Notes: generated by a model from the sequence alone, not told the origin. A DNA stretch of 64,000 bases from Combretum micranthum (GCA_024138025.1 JAMXBD010001049.1:1-64000); one strand, 5' to 3'; numbered from the stretch's first letter, positions 34,282 to 45,934 are shown. Translations and numbers: made by a program.

Positions 34282-35465
34282 TCATTCTTCGTTTTTTTCT
34301 TCACAATTAGCTACATGATGTCCTCTCTGTTGACAGTGAGCATAGAAAATTGGCTTCAAATTTGGATAAGGACACTCAGAAGCTTTATGACCTACTTTCC
34401 CACATGCAAAGCATGCTCTATGAGTCCATTTACATTGAATTGATTCATGGGGTCCAAGACATATAGGGTACCTCTTATCAAATGGAATGGAAGAAATGGG
34501 AGTCTTTGTCTCTTGTCTGGTTTCTTCCCCATAAATGGTCGCTTGCCTTTATTAACATTGCCAAATCTTAAATAAGGAGTGTATGAGGTAACTGATCTCT
34601 TGCCCAAAATGTAGCCTGTCTATCTCTCTGAGCTTTATTCCCATTTATAATTTGTTCCACTAACTTTGCTTTGATTACTGCTTCAAACAGTGTCGATAAC
34701 TGAAACTTCTTGACCTCACTCTTGATTTCCATGTTCAAGCCATCTTGGAAATTTTGAACCTTCATACTTTCATCGTTGTAACTTGTGCCAGCAAATCTAA
34801 GCAACCTACAATACTCTACATGATATTCTTCAATAGTATTATTCCCTTGCCTCAAATTCAACCAACTCGATATCATTTGATTTCTCACTGTAGATGGAAT
34901 GTACTACAACAAAAAGGCTTCCTTGAATCTACTCCATGGTATTGGTCTTGCATATCCTTCACTATTCAATCTCTACCAATTATATGCATCTCCCTTCAGC
35001 ATATATATCGCCAAATCAACTTTCCTATGCTCGAGTACTTCATAAGCTGCAAATGCTTTTTCAAACTCTACTATCTAATCTTCAGTTCTAGTCAGGTCTA
35101 AAGCAGTTCCATCATAATCAGGTACCAATCTAACAAAGTCATGCAACTTGACTTGATCATTCCGATCTTCCACTTGTACATGTTGTTATTGTCTCACAGT
35201 AGGTGGATTATATTGTTGCATAAATTGTTGTTATTGTTGATACATCATTGCTGATACTATTGAACTATTGCAAACGTATCTCGATAAATAGTAAACATAT
35301 TATTCGGATCTCCCGTAGGCATCTGAGGCATAGTTGGATATGCTGCATTTGAGGAGGCTATGGATTCGATGCAGTAGAAGCTGAAGCTGGTGATGGAGTC
35401 GAAGTAGAAACTAAAATACTAACTGATGTAGAAGCTGAGATAGTAGATTGAGAAGGACGTGTCAT
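34282..35465 (-). pseudogene. D gag (broken)
   Basis: Minus-strand gag. An ATG at 35465 (MTRPSQ) lies about 230 nt after the PBS, followed by a Ser/Thr/Ala-rich stretch, then a degraded glutamine/tyrosine-rich segment. The core (34888-34568) has SSWLNLRQGNNTIEEYHVEY and RLLRFAG. Zinc knuckles end the protein at 34282: CFACGKVGHKASEC is intact and HCQQRGHHVANC has lost its first Cys. Stops and frameshifts lie between 35400 and 34900 and near 34600. Confidence 0.85.
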
Positions 35466-35697
35466 ACCCTCTCTTTCGAAAGACTGTCGAGTCAATCTCC
35501 TTGACCTATCTTTAAACAAACACACAACATATTATGACATATAATAATTATGCAATTTTAAATCAACATCAAATTAATTACTGAATAAAACAAACATTCA
35601 AATAAAACACACAATTCAAGCAAGTCCTATACTCATCCGACTAAACTCACCACATCTAAGGTTAAGTCACTCCTACTTAACCAAACACTTCACAAAC

Positions 35698-35712
35698 ATG
35701 GCTTTGATACCA
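35698..35712 (-). other. Primer-binding site of element D
   Basis: Minus strand TGGTATCAAAGCCAT, close to the initiator-tRNA-Met complement. It lies 19 nt from the LTR end at 35732, a longer gap than in B (8 nt). Confidence 0.8.
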
Positions 35713-36075
35713 TCTGTAAAGACCAGACCTATGTCACACCCCAAGGGGTATCATAAACGTAACAGTCCGCCACATGACATATAAGACTCACGAATCACTA
35801 CCAAAGTCCTTCGAGAGTCTTGTATAGATGTAAGGCATCCCTTTACAACAATAGAATACTCGAACCAATGGAGTTAAAGAGTTTAATTTGGCATTCAATA
35901 GCATTAGAAAATAAATCAAAACACATATGGAATTAGTTACAAAATCTAAGGGACATTCCCCCACAAAAGAATATTAATTAAAGATTTATTATAGTCATCC
36001 AGAGTCTCTTGGTTTCCTATAGAAGTCTAAACAAATCTGAATACAACTTCTAGAGGAAACGCCTAGCTCTTGTAC

Positions 36076-36117
36076 CTGAGCTATAGGTTGTCTCGGTCTA
36101 AGCCATATGAATTTGTG
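36076..36117 (-). other. 42-nt microexon-like segment, D LTR
   Basis: On the minus strand, preceded by TTTGTTACAG and followed by GTACAAG. Exactly 42 nt. A TAG falls near the end of the frame that is open in C and J. Confidence 0.4.
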
Positions 36118-36256
36118 CTGTAACAAATAAAAACTATAGGGACGTAAGCTACACTAGCTTAGTGAGTGAGAACTTCTAAGTTCACATTTATCACACATCA
36201 TACAAACAAGTAATTATCCAGACAAGTGATATGCATCAAACATATGGGATCAACAA

Positions 36257-36306
36257 ACATATGACCAGTTGGAAATCATATGTGGATGGACTTGCGGCCC
36301 CCATCC
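36257..36306 (-). other. Twin stem-loops in D LTR
   Basis: ACATATGA (36257-36264) with TCATATGT (36276-36283); GGATGG (36284-36289) with CCATCC (36301-36306). Same order and spacing as in C, read on the opposite strand. Confidence 0.7.
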
Positions 36307-36761
36307 CGGGTTAGCAGATTAACGAATGTTGCGGTACTACTCAATATGCCATTTAGGTTCACGGTCAACCAACTTATAAATTCATTTGTGGAACATGATT
36401 AACCAACTCATTAATTCATTTATGGATCACGATTAACCAACTTTTACACCGTTTAGGATCACAGACAACCAACCAATGCTAATGCTCCATCCCTATTATG
36501 ATATGAATGAGTCCATATTTATTTTCAATGCTAAATAGTCAATTATACCAATTCTTTAAGTGATCAATCAATAATCGCAGACAATCAATCCTAATTCATC
36601 TATACAAACAATGGTTAATCACCCGGCTTCGATATTCTTATATTTAATTTCTCATATCAACAACAACAACCATATATAACTCCCATTCATCCCCATCATG
36701 CATCTCCATTTTATCTTTGCCAAATATCTAGTGCAACTATCATTACAATTGCACCCCCGCC

Positions 36762-37039
36762 CCCGCAGGCGACGGCAACGCGATGCCAGGGCAGGCAAAC
36801 CCACCGCTGGCCCCCTAGTGGTAATGGCCGACACCACCATTGCATCATGGTGACCCCAACCAAAGCATGCCCCAACGGGTACCACGAGCACTATAGGTAT
36901 TGTTACCCTTAGGCAGAGTTTAACCTAGTCTGCAACCTCTAACGGGTACCACCATGATGCAATGGTGGTGTCGACCATTACCACTAGGGGCCAGCGGTGG
37001 GTTTGCCTGCCCTGGCATCGCATTGCCGTCGCCTGCGGG
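36762..37039. repeat. GC-rich foldback with about 90-bp arms
   Basis: Left arm 36762-36852 and right arm 36950-37039 are inverted copies differing at about four positions; the loop is 97 nt. Inside lie two direct copies of AACGGGTACCAC (36874-36885 and 36941-36952). Far more GC- and CpG-rich than its AT-rich surroundings, and found nowhere else in the window. It separates two LTR pieces of opposite orientation. No target duplication is visible, so it may be a foldback or MITE-like insertion or a rearrangement product. Short frames here encode nothing recognisable. Confidence 0.85.
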
Positions 37040-37051
37040 AGCAGGGCGTGA

Positions 37052-37073
37052 CATAAAAAGGCGCCTTTTTATG
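37052..37073. repeat. 22-nt perfect palindrome
   Basis: Arms CATAAAAAGGC and GCCTTTTTATG meet with no spacer, immediately right of the foldback and at the point where LTR E sequence begins. Confidence 0.85.
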
Positions 37074-39702
37074 AAGCTAAGGCTCCCAATACATGATCGG
37101 AATACCTTGATGAAGCTAAGGTTCCCAATGCTTGACAATTTTATTATGTTTATTTACTTACAAGTAATTCTTTTTATCTTATTATGTATTATCTTTACTT
37201 TTACATTGCTACATATTCATGCATGATTATAATATTGTTGTCTTAAATAAAAATAAAAATGGGTTCTTTCTTAAATAAAGAAAAAGTAAACTAGATTTTT
37301 TAACAAAAGGAATTTTCAACAAAAAGATTTTAGTTTTGTTTAAACTCTTTACAAAGGATGAGCTAATCATAAATTCTAGAAGAATTATTATGGAAGACTT
37401 CTTCAAAATAATAAAAGGAACTCATTTCTTTTAAAGAAACTAAATATTCCATCAAGATAAGAATTTTTAGTCTTGAACTAAAAACTTGAACTCAACTATA
37501 TCTTTTAATAGGATTACTCTAGGCTTCGAAAATCACATATTATGAAAGTAACTTCAAAACTTAAATTTTTATTGTTATTACTTTTCAAAATTAAAATGAA
37601 GTTTTACTAAGTTCTAAAGTTAACAATTTTTTTAAGAAAGCTTTTCTTATAAACTTGTCAAAAAGAATTATTTTATCACTTGACAAATATTAAGAATAAA
37701 AACAAGTTTTTCAAACCAAGATAAAATCAACTCACTATTTTAGAAACCAATTTAGAAAAATAAAATTTGTCAAGCAACAAGTCTAAAGGTAAACTTATTT
37801 CCTAAAGAAGAGAAATGATATAAAAATAAAAGGAAAACATACATTTAACACAAATTAAATATTTGAAACTTAAAGAATATTTTGAAAAGCTTATTTTCAA
37901 TCACTAGAAATAAAGTTGGTAGATAACTTAAGAACCAATTTTTTTTTTTTTAAAATGAATTTACTTTTGAAAATTAAGAAAATGAAATAATAAAACATTT
38001 ACTCATAACAATCAAATATATTTTTTGTTTTCCTTCTAACATTCAAAAAGGAGAAATTTCCAAGAGTCTTGCCTTTTAAATCCTTAAAGACAGATTGTTT
38101 ATAAAATATCAATATTGACACAACACTACAAAGATCATGCATACAATATGAGTATAAATATATGTTTAAATGATTTTTCAACTATAAATATATACATGTA
38201 TTTGTTTAAGGATTTTTTAGTAAAAAGAAGTTTAGAAAAAATCATATTTTGTGAGCTATAAATTCATAACTATTTTGTACCATAATGTTTTCCAACCCAA
38301 ATCGCTTTTTATGATAAAAATAACCTTAGAAATGGATAGATCTTTTCGAGTAGGTAGAAAACGATATATTATAAGCGCAATTCCGAGTTAAAATGACCAA
38401 GTTATGGCCATTTTAAGTTGGAATTACCTTCTACGTGAATTTTAATGATCCTATGACATAGTTTTTGATAAGTACCATAAAATCAATAAGAAATACTCAT
38501 TATGGTATTCTTCTTGATTAGGTGATCTTGAGGAGGAGTATTCATACCTGGAGGATTATTTTGATTAGTGGATTTACCGATCGACTCATCCATGAGAAAG
38601 ATAAATCCTTATGGCCAAGTGAGTTTATTTCCTACCTTTTTTCGTACTTAGTTGTGGTTTTAGCTAGAGGCACTAGAAGTAGGAAAAGATGAAAATAAAT
38701 TATGTGTGATAATATTGGTTGAAAGAATGTTAACATACCGAGGCATGAATCATTGTTAATTAACTTATGTTTTACTATTATTCTGTTGGAGTGTGTGCAA
38801 ATTTTGTGATTACCTTTAAATTGCTCTAATCATATTCTATGAATTATATTAATTGATTCATGCATATCACGTAGTTAGTTTCATTGCATGAGCTGCTATT
38901 CTCGATGGGACAAGAGTTTAGTGGCCAGTGTGTTAGTAGCCAAAATCCGCAAGATGGACGATAGAGCCTAAAAGAACTATTTGAGATGGCGATCGAAGCC
39001 TGAAAGAACTATTTTGTGATGGGCTAGTAGGAGCCTGAAATAACTACATGAGTTGGATTTTAAGTTGGGTTTTTAAAGAGCCTGGAACACCTAACCCTGA
39101 ATGAGGGGTAAATCCATCAAACATATGATTTCCGGTAGATCATATGTATTATTGGATCACTTGTTGTTTGATGCATTCATATGACTATTTAATAACTTTT
39201 TGAAATTATTTATATAAGTACGTTGATTCAGGAATATTCACTAAGCTAGTTATGCTTATACTTCGATAGACCTTTGTTGTACCAAGTTCAATATCTTTTA
39301 TGCCCGAAGATTACATATACTCGAGTGGAATTATGACTTAAGGAGCTTCTGGAAATCTTTCGATGATCTTAGGTTAACTATCCTTTAATATTACTTGGTG
39401 TTAGTATTATTTTGTTTGTGAGAAAGATTAAGTTGATATTATGTTTGTTTGGAGAATTATAGGAGGAAACCCTAAGATGATGTAAGGATTATATCTTTTA
39501 TTGATAAATTGGATGATCATTTAGATTCTTGTATGCTGTATTTACTATCTCGAACTATACATCCCACCGGTGTCTCCTATTGTTGTGATAGATGCCTTAC
39601 ATATGGTGTTGAAAACTTTCACATGACTTCGGGAAGTCATTTTTAAGTTTTAATACCATTGTGGCGGACTACCACGTTTAGGATACCCTTTGGGGCGTGA
39701 CA
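37074..39702 (+). mobile_element. LTR E, 5'-truncated
   Basis: Plus-oriented chromovirus LTR lacking its first ~1.4 kb, including the promoter. It begins in the GAAGCTAAGGCTCCCAAT block also seen (reversed) at 61550-61610 and runs to GGGGCGTGACA. Contains the hairpin 38381-38423, exon-like 38522-38618 (ATG at 38611 then GTGAGT), GAGCC(T)NAAAGAACTA repeats (38960-39060) and a 9-bp stem ACATATGAT/ATCATATGT (39121-39147). No clear 42-nt segment. No matching target duplication. Confidence 0.85.
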
Positions 39703-39956
39703 TGAATCAAGAGGAAAATGAAGAAGAAAACAAGCTTATGTGAGTGTGTGTGTGGGGTGGGGTATGGAGGCTCACAGCAAGAGAGGGAAATAGAGAGAGA
39801 GTTGTGTAATTTTTTTGAAAACAAAAGAAGTGAATGAAGAGAGAGAAAAGTAAAAGAATATATATAGCAAGTAAATTAAGGTTTGTTTGTATTATAAAAA
39901 AAGGAAGTAAAATAAAACAATTTGAGAGTAAATTTGTTGTGTGTGTGTGTGGGCTG

Positions 39957-39998
<42 letters not shown>

Positions 39999-40645
39999 GG
40001 GGTGTTGAGTGTGCGCCGGCCACAAATGGAGGGAGAGAGAGGGGGTTTTAATTCAATTTATTTTGTAATTTATGTAATAAAAGTCTTAATTTGTAATAAT
40101 TTTTAAGAGACAAATTTTCATTGGAAAAGAAAATGTAATTGACTGTTCGTAAGGATGTAAGAGTAGGGAATGACTTATGAGTATAGTAGGTTGTACTTGT
40201 GAATAGTAACGAATAGTAAATAAGACAATTACTTTACCGTAGTAAAGAAAATATAAGAAAAAGGCATATCTGTAATTTTTATAAACCGAAAAATCATAAA
40301 ACTTATAACTTTTGAAATCTTTATTAAATTCGGTTCTAAAGAGTATTCTAGAATATTTTTTCGAATTTCTAGTTCCGAGGCTCGCTTTTCCGTAATGGAT
40401 CTCGGGAAGGCCCGTAATAGAAAATTTTCGAAATAAGAACTTTGTATGGTTAAAATATACTTTAAAACAATATTCCACAATAAATTATTTTATAAAAGTT
40501 CTTTCAATTCGAACCAAAGAAAGTCGGATCCGGGGTTCCTAGGTTTCTATCTTAAGCTTAAGCTAATCCGGTTTAGGGTTTTGGTTTTGGTTTCCGTTTT
40601 CGGTTTCCGAAGTTTACTTAATTACTAGGAAAATCGAGGTTTACA
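39703..40645 (-). repeat. F 3' LTR, 5' fragment
   Basis: Minus-oriented; on its coding strand it starts TGTAAACCTCGATTTTCC at 40645 and runs through the promoter to about 940 nt, then stops at LTR E. Contains a TATA-like TATATATA (39859-39866, minus), a poly-G run and GTGCGCCGGCC (40012-40021). Very similar to the promoter halves of I and J. Confidence 0.85.
39960..39997. repeat. 38-nt poly-G run
   Basis: 38 consecutive G on the plus strand (poly-C in LTR orientation), followed by AGGGG. Same promoter-proximal LTR position as the poly-C runs at 26825 and 55735. Its exact length may be unreliable because such runs are hard to sequence. Confidence 0.8.
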
Positions 40646-40665
40646 ACGTTCCCACCTTAAAAAGA
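40646..40665 (-). other. Polypurine-tract region of F
   Basis: Minus strand reads TTTTTAAGGTGGGAACGT directly before the LTR start TGTAAACC; a typical AAGGTGGGAA-type chromovirus tract. Confidence 0.75.
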
Positions 40666-40674
40666 GTTTTTTTC

Positions 40675-42140
40675 TCAAAACTGAACTGACGTAGCTCGTC
40701 TTTCAAACAACTCGGGGTACTTTCTCTGAATTTCCTCTTCAGCTTCCCAAGTTGCTTCATCGGAGGCATGATTTCTCCACAACACCTTAACATACTGAAT
40801 TTCCTTGCTCCGTAGCTTTTGGGTTTTCTTATCCAGAATCCTTATGGGATGTTCTTCATAGGCCAGATTTTCCTTTAGCCAAATGGGTTCCAATTCCAAA
40901 ATCTTTTCAGGGTCGGGTATGTATTTCCTTAATACCGACACATCGAACACATTATGAACTCCTGATAATTTTGATGGTAAAGCTAGCCGGTATACTAGAT
41001 CTCCGACTCTTTCCAAGATTTTGAAGGGTCCAATATATCTCGGGTTCAACTTTCCTTGTGTACGTATTCTCCTTATACTTTTGATCAGACTTATCTTCAG
41101 ATACACATGGTCGCCCACCTTAAACTCGAGCTCCCTTCTTTTCAAGTCTGCTCAACTCTTTTGTCTGTCTTGAGCTTCTTTCATTTTCTGTTAGATCGCC
41201 CTCACCTTATCGGCCACTTGTTGTACCAATTCTGGCCTAATAGCAAGTTTTTCCACGTCATCCCAAAACAGAGGGGACCTACAACGCCATCCATATAGGG
41301 CTTCGTAGGGTAGCATCTGAATAGTTGAGTGGTAGCTATTGTTGTAAGCAAACTCGATGAGGGGTATATGGTTCTCCCAATTCCCTTTGAATTCCAAAAC
41401 ATAGGCTCTCAACATGTCTTCTAAGGTTTAGATTGTCTGCTCAGACTATCTATCGGTCTGAGAATGGTATGCCATACTGAAGTGCAACTTTGCACCCAAA
41501 CTCTTCTGTAGACTTATCCAGAACTTGGACACGAATCTCGGGTCCCTATCTGAAATGTTTCCTACTGGTATGTCGTATAGCCATACAATTTCTCGAATGT
41601 AGATCTTAGCCAACTTGTCCATTGAATAGGTCATGCTAATGGGTAAGAAGTGCGCTAACTTAGTTAACCAATCCACTATTACCCATACTGCGTCACAACT
41701 TAAGGAAGTCTTTGGAAAACCACACACAAAGTCCATGGATATCTGATCCCACTTCCATTAAGGGATGGGTAAAGGCTTTAATAATCCTCCTAACCTTTGG
41801 TGTTCTACTTTCACCTGTTGGCAAACCGACACTTCATTACATAGTCTGCTATATCCCTTTTCATGCTATTCCACCAATAATGGCTTTTCAAGTCCTGGTA
41901 CATCTTGGTACTTCTAGGATGCATAGTGTAACCGGAGTTGTGGGTTTCACTCATTATCTCTTTTCTTAATTCCCCCTCTTCGGGCACACACAATCGACCC
42001 TTCATTCTGACCACATCCATGTCATCTATCATGAAGTCCAGGTATTTTCCTTCTTGAATTTCCTTTTTAATCCTTTGTATTACTTCATCATACCTTTGGG
42101 CTTCTTTGATCCTTTCAATCAAGGTTGGTTCCAATACCAA
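40675..42140 (-). pseudogene. F integrase with chromodomain-like C-terminus (broken)
   Basis: In coding order: zinc-binding domain (42140-41811) with the paired His in ETHNSGYTMHP and the Cys pair split by a frameshift at about 41812; catalytic core (41736-41446) with first Asp in MDFVCGFPK and second in ISDRDPRF, and the Glu just past an in-frame TAG near 41450; 41415-41191 ([22 protein letters not shown]); C-terminal domain 41145-40675 with [26 protein letters not shown] and a chromodomain-like end (VKVLWRNHASDEATWEAEEE). That C-terminus places F among chromoviruses of the Tekay/Del type, where it is thought to guide insertion to chromatin. Confidence 0.93.
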
Positions 42141-42592
42141 ATTAGCTTTTCAAGCTCCACGCTTTGTTTTACGAACTCAATTCTCAACTTCTCAAAATCT
42201 CCGATTAGATCTCTTTGATTTGTGATTAAAACAGCTACTTCTCCATAATTTTTCCGACTTAAGGCATCTGCAACTGCATTAACTTTTCCTGGGCAGTAAT
42301 TTATTCCCAGATCATAGTCCATTATCAGTTCCAACCATCTCCTTTGCCTCATGTTTAATTCCTTCTGTGTGAATAAATACTTAAGACTTTTTTGATCCGT
42401 GTATACTTCACACCTTTGCCCATACAGATAATGTCTCCAAAGTTTTAAGGCAAAGACAACTCTGGCCAATTCCAGATCATGCATAGGATAGTTCTGCTCA
42501 TGAGGTATTAACTGTCGAGAGGCATAGGCAATAACCTTTCCTTCTTGCATTAGTACACATCCAAAGCCATTCCTTGAAGCATCACTATGCAC
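42119..42592 (-). pseudogene. F RNase H
   Basis: 157-codon open frame starting [15 protein letters not shown] (first Asp), with [20 protein letters not shown] (Glu), [14 protein letters not shown] (Asp) and [10 protein letters not shown] (last Asp). All four acidic positions are present, but the domain is detached from RT by frameshifts. Chromovirus-type sequence. Confidence 0.9.
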
Positions 42593-43449
42593 TGTATAAG
42601 ACTTTTCCGGCTTCTTACTTCGGTAACTGTTTGTGGCTGTTTCTACTCCACTACAGCCTTAATCTTTCTCTGGGTCAACTGATATTCCTTCTCCTATTAC
42701 ATTCCAAGAAAAGATATCTTATCCAACCAAAAGTCACATTTGAATAATTTGGTATATTGCTTGTTTTCCCTCAAAGTTTGTAACAAAATCCGAAGATATT
42801 CCTCATGTTGTTCCTTATTCTTTGAGTATATCAAAATATCTTCGATAAAGACTATTACACACTTATCCAAAAGTGGCTTGTATACCCTGTTCATAAGATC
42901 CATAAATGCAGCTGGTGCATTGGTCAGTCCAAATGACATCACTAGAAATTCGTAATGTTCATAACGGTATGAAAAGCCGTTTGGTATATCCTCAGGCTTT
43001 ATTCTTAGTTGATGATATCCAGAGCACAAATCAATGCTTGAGAACACACACGCTCCTTGGAGCTGATCAAACAAATCATCAATCCTCGATAAGGGAATCG
43101 ATTCTTGATTATAACATTGTTTAGCTCACGATAATCGATACATAATCTCATAGATCCTCCTCTTCTTTACAAATAGGATAGTTGTGCCCCATGGAGACAT
43201 AGTTGGTTTTATGAATTCTGATCTAAAGTTCCTGTAATTGGGTTCTTAGCTCCTTTAATTCAGCCGTGCCATCTGGTATGGCTTTTGATATTGGTTCGGT
43301 ATCTGGAGCCAATACAATTTCAAAGTCAATTTCTCTTTTAGTGGTAACCCAGGTAAGATTATTAGAAACACATCCAAATACTCATTTACCACTAGTATAT
43401 TCTTTTGCTCCTGAGTTTCCTCCTCATCCAAAATACCTTCGATAGGCAC
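42593..43449 (-). pseudogene. F reverse transcriptase (broken, altered active site)
   Basis: Pre-RT segment 43449-43255 (VVNEYLDVFLIILPGLP), fingers decayed between 43255 and 43074, palm 43074-42697 with [15 protein letters not shown] and [18 protein letters not shown]. The catalytic motif, normally F-I-D-D in this group, reads FIED at 42838-42849: the first Asp is now Glu. The thumb (42696-42593) is frameshifted. Confidence 0.9.
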
Positions 43450-43985
43450 TATCTCTTCATCTCCATCATTAATTCAAAAGAATTTAACCCAAGTTTTCTT
43501 GGAACTAAGTTTTTCTCTCACGAACTCCACACTCCTTTTCCTGATTGATCATTGAAGTTCACCATCCTCTTTTAGAAATCCACTACACCGCTTTAACCTT
43601 GCTTAACCAGTTCATGCCAAGTATAACTTCGACTTATTCATCTCAAATACTATCAAATCACTCCTTGAGTGATGCTTTTGGATCTCCAATGGACAATCTT
43701 TTATTACTTCCGAGTTGACACGACACTTCCAGTAGGTGTTTTAATTCTCAAGCTAGCAGTAGTTGTGACTAGGTAATCCAAGTGGCTAAGATAAACTATG
43801 GTGATAACGAGTGGGTCGCTCCCATGTCAACAAGACATAAGCATCATTTCATTCACCGTATGTGCCCTGTGGTCAACAAATCCATCTCTACTCGATCCTA
43901 AAACACTCTTGCTACTACTAAAATAAAGACTTTAACTTTAGAGGGTTTTGTTACTAACTTGTCATGAGGCCGCTATCCATGTCAT
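43450..43985 (-). pseudogene. F protease remnant
   Basis: Minus-strand frames hold a VDMGATHS segment around 43830, corresponding to the retropepsin D-S-G-A-T-H with Ser replaced by Met, and GMNWLS near 43605-43625. Several stops. Decayed beyond function. Confidence 0.75.
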
Positions 43986-44043
43986 CTCCTTAGTCCAGGG
44001 CGGCTAACTCCACATCCTCATCATCATCATCCTCAACCATCCA

Positions 44044-45340
44044 CTAGCCTTCGAAATTGTAAAGTCTCATTCCGTGCATAGCTGATGCCGCACGGCTTCC
44101 ACTTTTACTCCTTGGCTTCATGGTATTGGCATTGCTCGAAGCCCTAAAAGGACGAGTGGCCACACTTTTCCCTTGTGAGCATTTAGAGGCCAAGTGCCCT
44201 TTTTCTTTATACATAAAGCAGGTCACGGCCATTTTCTTCAGACATGTGTAGACCATGTGGCTAGACTCGCCACAATAATAACTCGTATTCCTCAGCTGCG
44301 GACACTGCCTAGGGAAATGGGCCTCCTTGCACTTCCAGCAAGTGATACTGGCCTTTGACTGACCTGGCCTTCCACTAGCATTATCCTTAAATCCGTGATA
44401 TAGCTTGTACCTTTTTCCCTTAAACCCTGAACTCGAGGCATCGAGCGGCCTCCTTCTAAACACTCTTTTGTCAAGTTACTGGTATTTTCTCTTCTTGGCT
44501 CCTTCAATCACCCGAGCCTTTTCTACCAACTTTAAGTAGGTTCTCATTCCAAATTATTCCAGTTTAATCCTTAGATCCTCATCTAAACCTCCCAAAAATA
44601 CCTATTTCTTCAGCTCTTTGCTATTTTTGAAGGATTCGGGTGCATACTATAGCAGATGAGTGAACTCAGTCTCATATTGTTCCACAGTTCTACCTCTCTA
44701 CTTGACATGTAAAAAATCTGCATTATATTTCATTCTTAAACTTGAGGGAAAATAATTTTCTAAGAATTCCCAGCGGAACGTCTCCCATGTGACAGGTGGG
44801 GTTAAGCTTTTTCTTTTAGAGTCCCACTAGACTTTTGCATTATACCTTAACATATATGCCCCATATTCCAACTGCAAATGTCATAGAGTCTCATAAGCAG
44901 CAAAGGAGAGCTCAATTTGAGCCAACCAGTTTTTGGGTTCATCGAGCTTACCGAATACCCCGTTAAAATACCAGTTACTCTTTATAAAGCCCGGTAGAGA
45001 GCTTTGGTGAGACTTTCGATATGGTGGAGGTGGTGGTAACAATGAGTTATAAGAATGCTTCTCCTATGGACCAGGGACCTTGGCAGTCACTTCCCGATGA
45101 TCTGCGCATAGTGGTGGTAGCAGGGCAGGGTCCTTAACACTTTGTCCTTGTTGCAAATTTTGATTTTGATTTTGGTTATGGATGAATGTGTTTAGAAGAT
45201 TAGCCAACTACCTAATCGCATTCATCATATCATTTGTGGATTCTGGGGTGCTACTCCCTGTTGGTTTGGTTGAGATATAGTGGGTTGGTCGGCTTCGTTC
45301 GGGAGAGATTCTTGCTCCCGATTGCTAATCCATTGGTTTC
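44044..45340 (-). pseudogene. F gag (broken)
   Basis: The C-terminal frame 44463-44044 has three zinc knuckles: CWKCKEAHFPRQC, one with only YCGESSHMVYTC left, and one with CFMYKEKGHLASKC (second Cys changed to Tyr). This matches B's three-knuckle layout. The gag core lies across 45300-44500 in shifted frames interrupted by stops. Proline-rich and glutamine/asparagine-rich segments (about 45000-45200) precede it. Confidence 0.85.
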
Positions 45341-45934
45341 GTTTGTTTGCACATTATTTAGTAAATTCTAGTGTCTTTTTGACATTTTTAAATTTGTAAA
45401 CGTTAATTCATCAATCAAGGTTCGTGACTTTAAGAATATTCGAGAAATCATAATTTCTAAAATATAAATCAATCTTATAAGACTTCATATAATCATAAGG
45501 AAACCATAAAACAAAAGAACTCATATATAGAAATAAATTCACAATTTCAGAATAATGATATGAATGAATGAGTGCTCATGCGACTAAATGTGGTTACTGC
45601 CATTTATAACTAATGCATAACATGCTTGTTCATAAAGAATAAAATTTCCTTCCTTTTAATTAAAACATAAATCTTCATTACTTTAGCGAGCCATACAAGG
45701 AATTACATTGAAAATTTTCAATTCACAAAATTTGGCAAGCCACTAATCTAGTCTTAGTCCTGGACATTATCCTTCTAGCCGATAACAAAACAAAGATACA
45801 AGAAAAGAAAAGAACATGATAGTAGACCGTGCAAGGAAACCTAAGGCAGATTGGCATCCCGCATTGCCTACTACTACTACAAAAAAAAAAAAAATTATAT
45901 TTAGAATTTATGGGTTAAACTAGCTTCCCTCTTC
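45341..45934 (-). other. Spacer between ORF0 and gag in F
   Basis: About 600 nt, AT-rich, including a 15-nt A run near 45881-45895. No frame or repeat recognised. It matches the position of 22281-22640 in B. Confidence 0.5.

Larger units (their letters stand above)
35732..36761 (-). repeat. D 5' LTR, 3' portion only
   Basis: Minus-oriented LTR ending TGTCACACCCC on the plus strand. Includes the 42-nt segment (36117-36076), twin hairpins (36257-36306) and degenerate GGATCACGATTAACCAAC repeats (36360-36480). It matches other minus-oriented LTRs until about 36750 (CTATCATTACAAT) and then breaks into unrelated GC-rich sequence. The promoter half is missing. Confidence 0.85.

Noticed and set aside
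36652..37226. Small ORFs across the GC-rich foldback
   Set aside because: They arise in several frames on both arms of the inverted repeat; no family resemblance.
39834..40106. 90-codon glycine-rich frame
   Set aside because: The glycine run is the translated poly-G tract in an LTR promoter.
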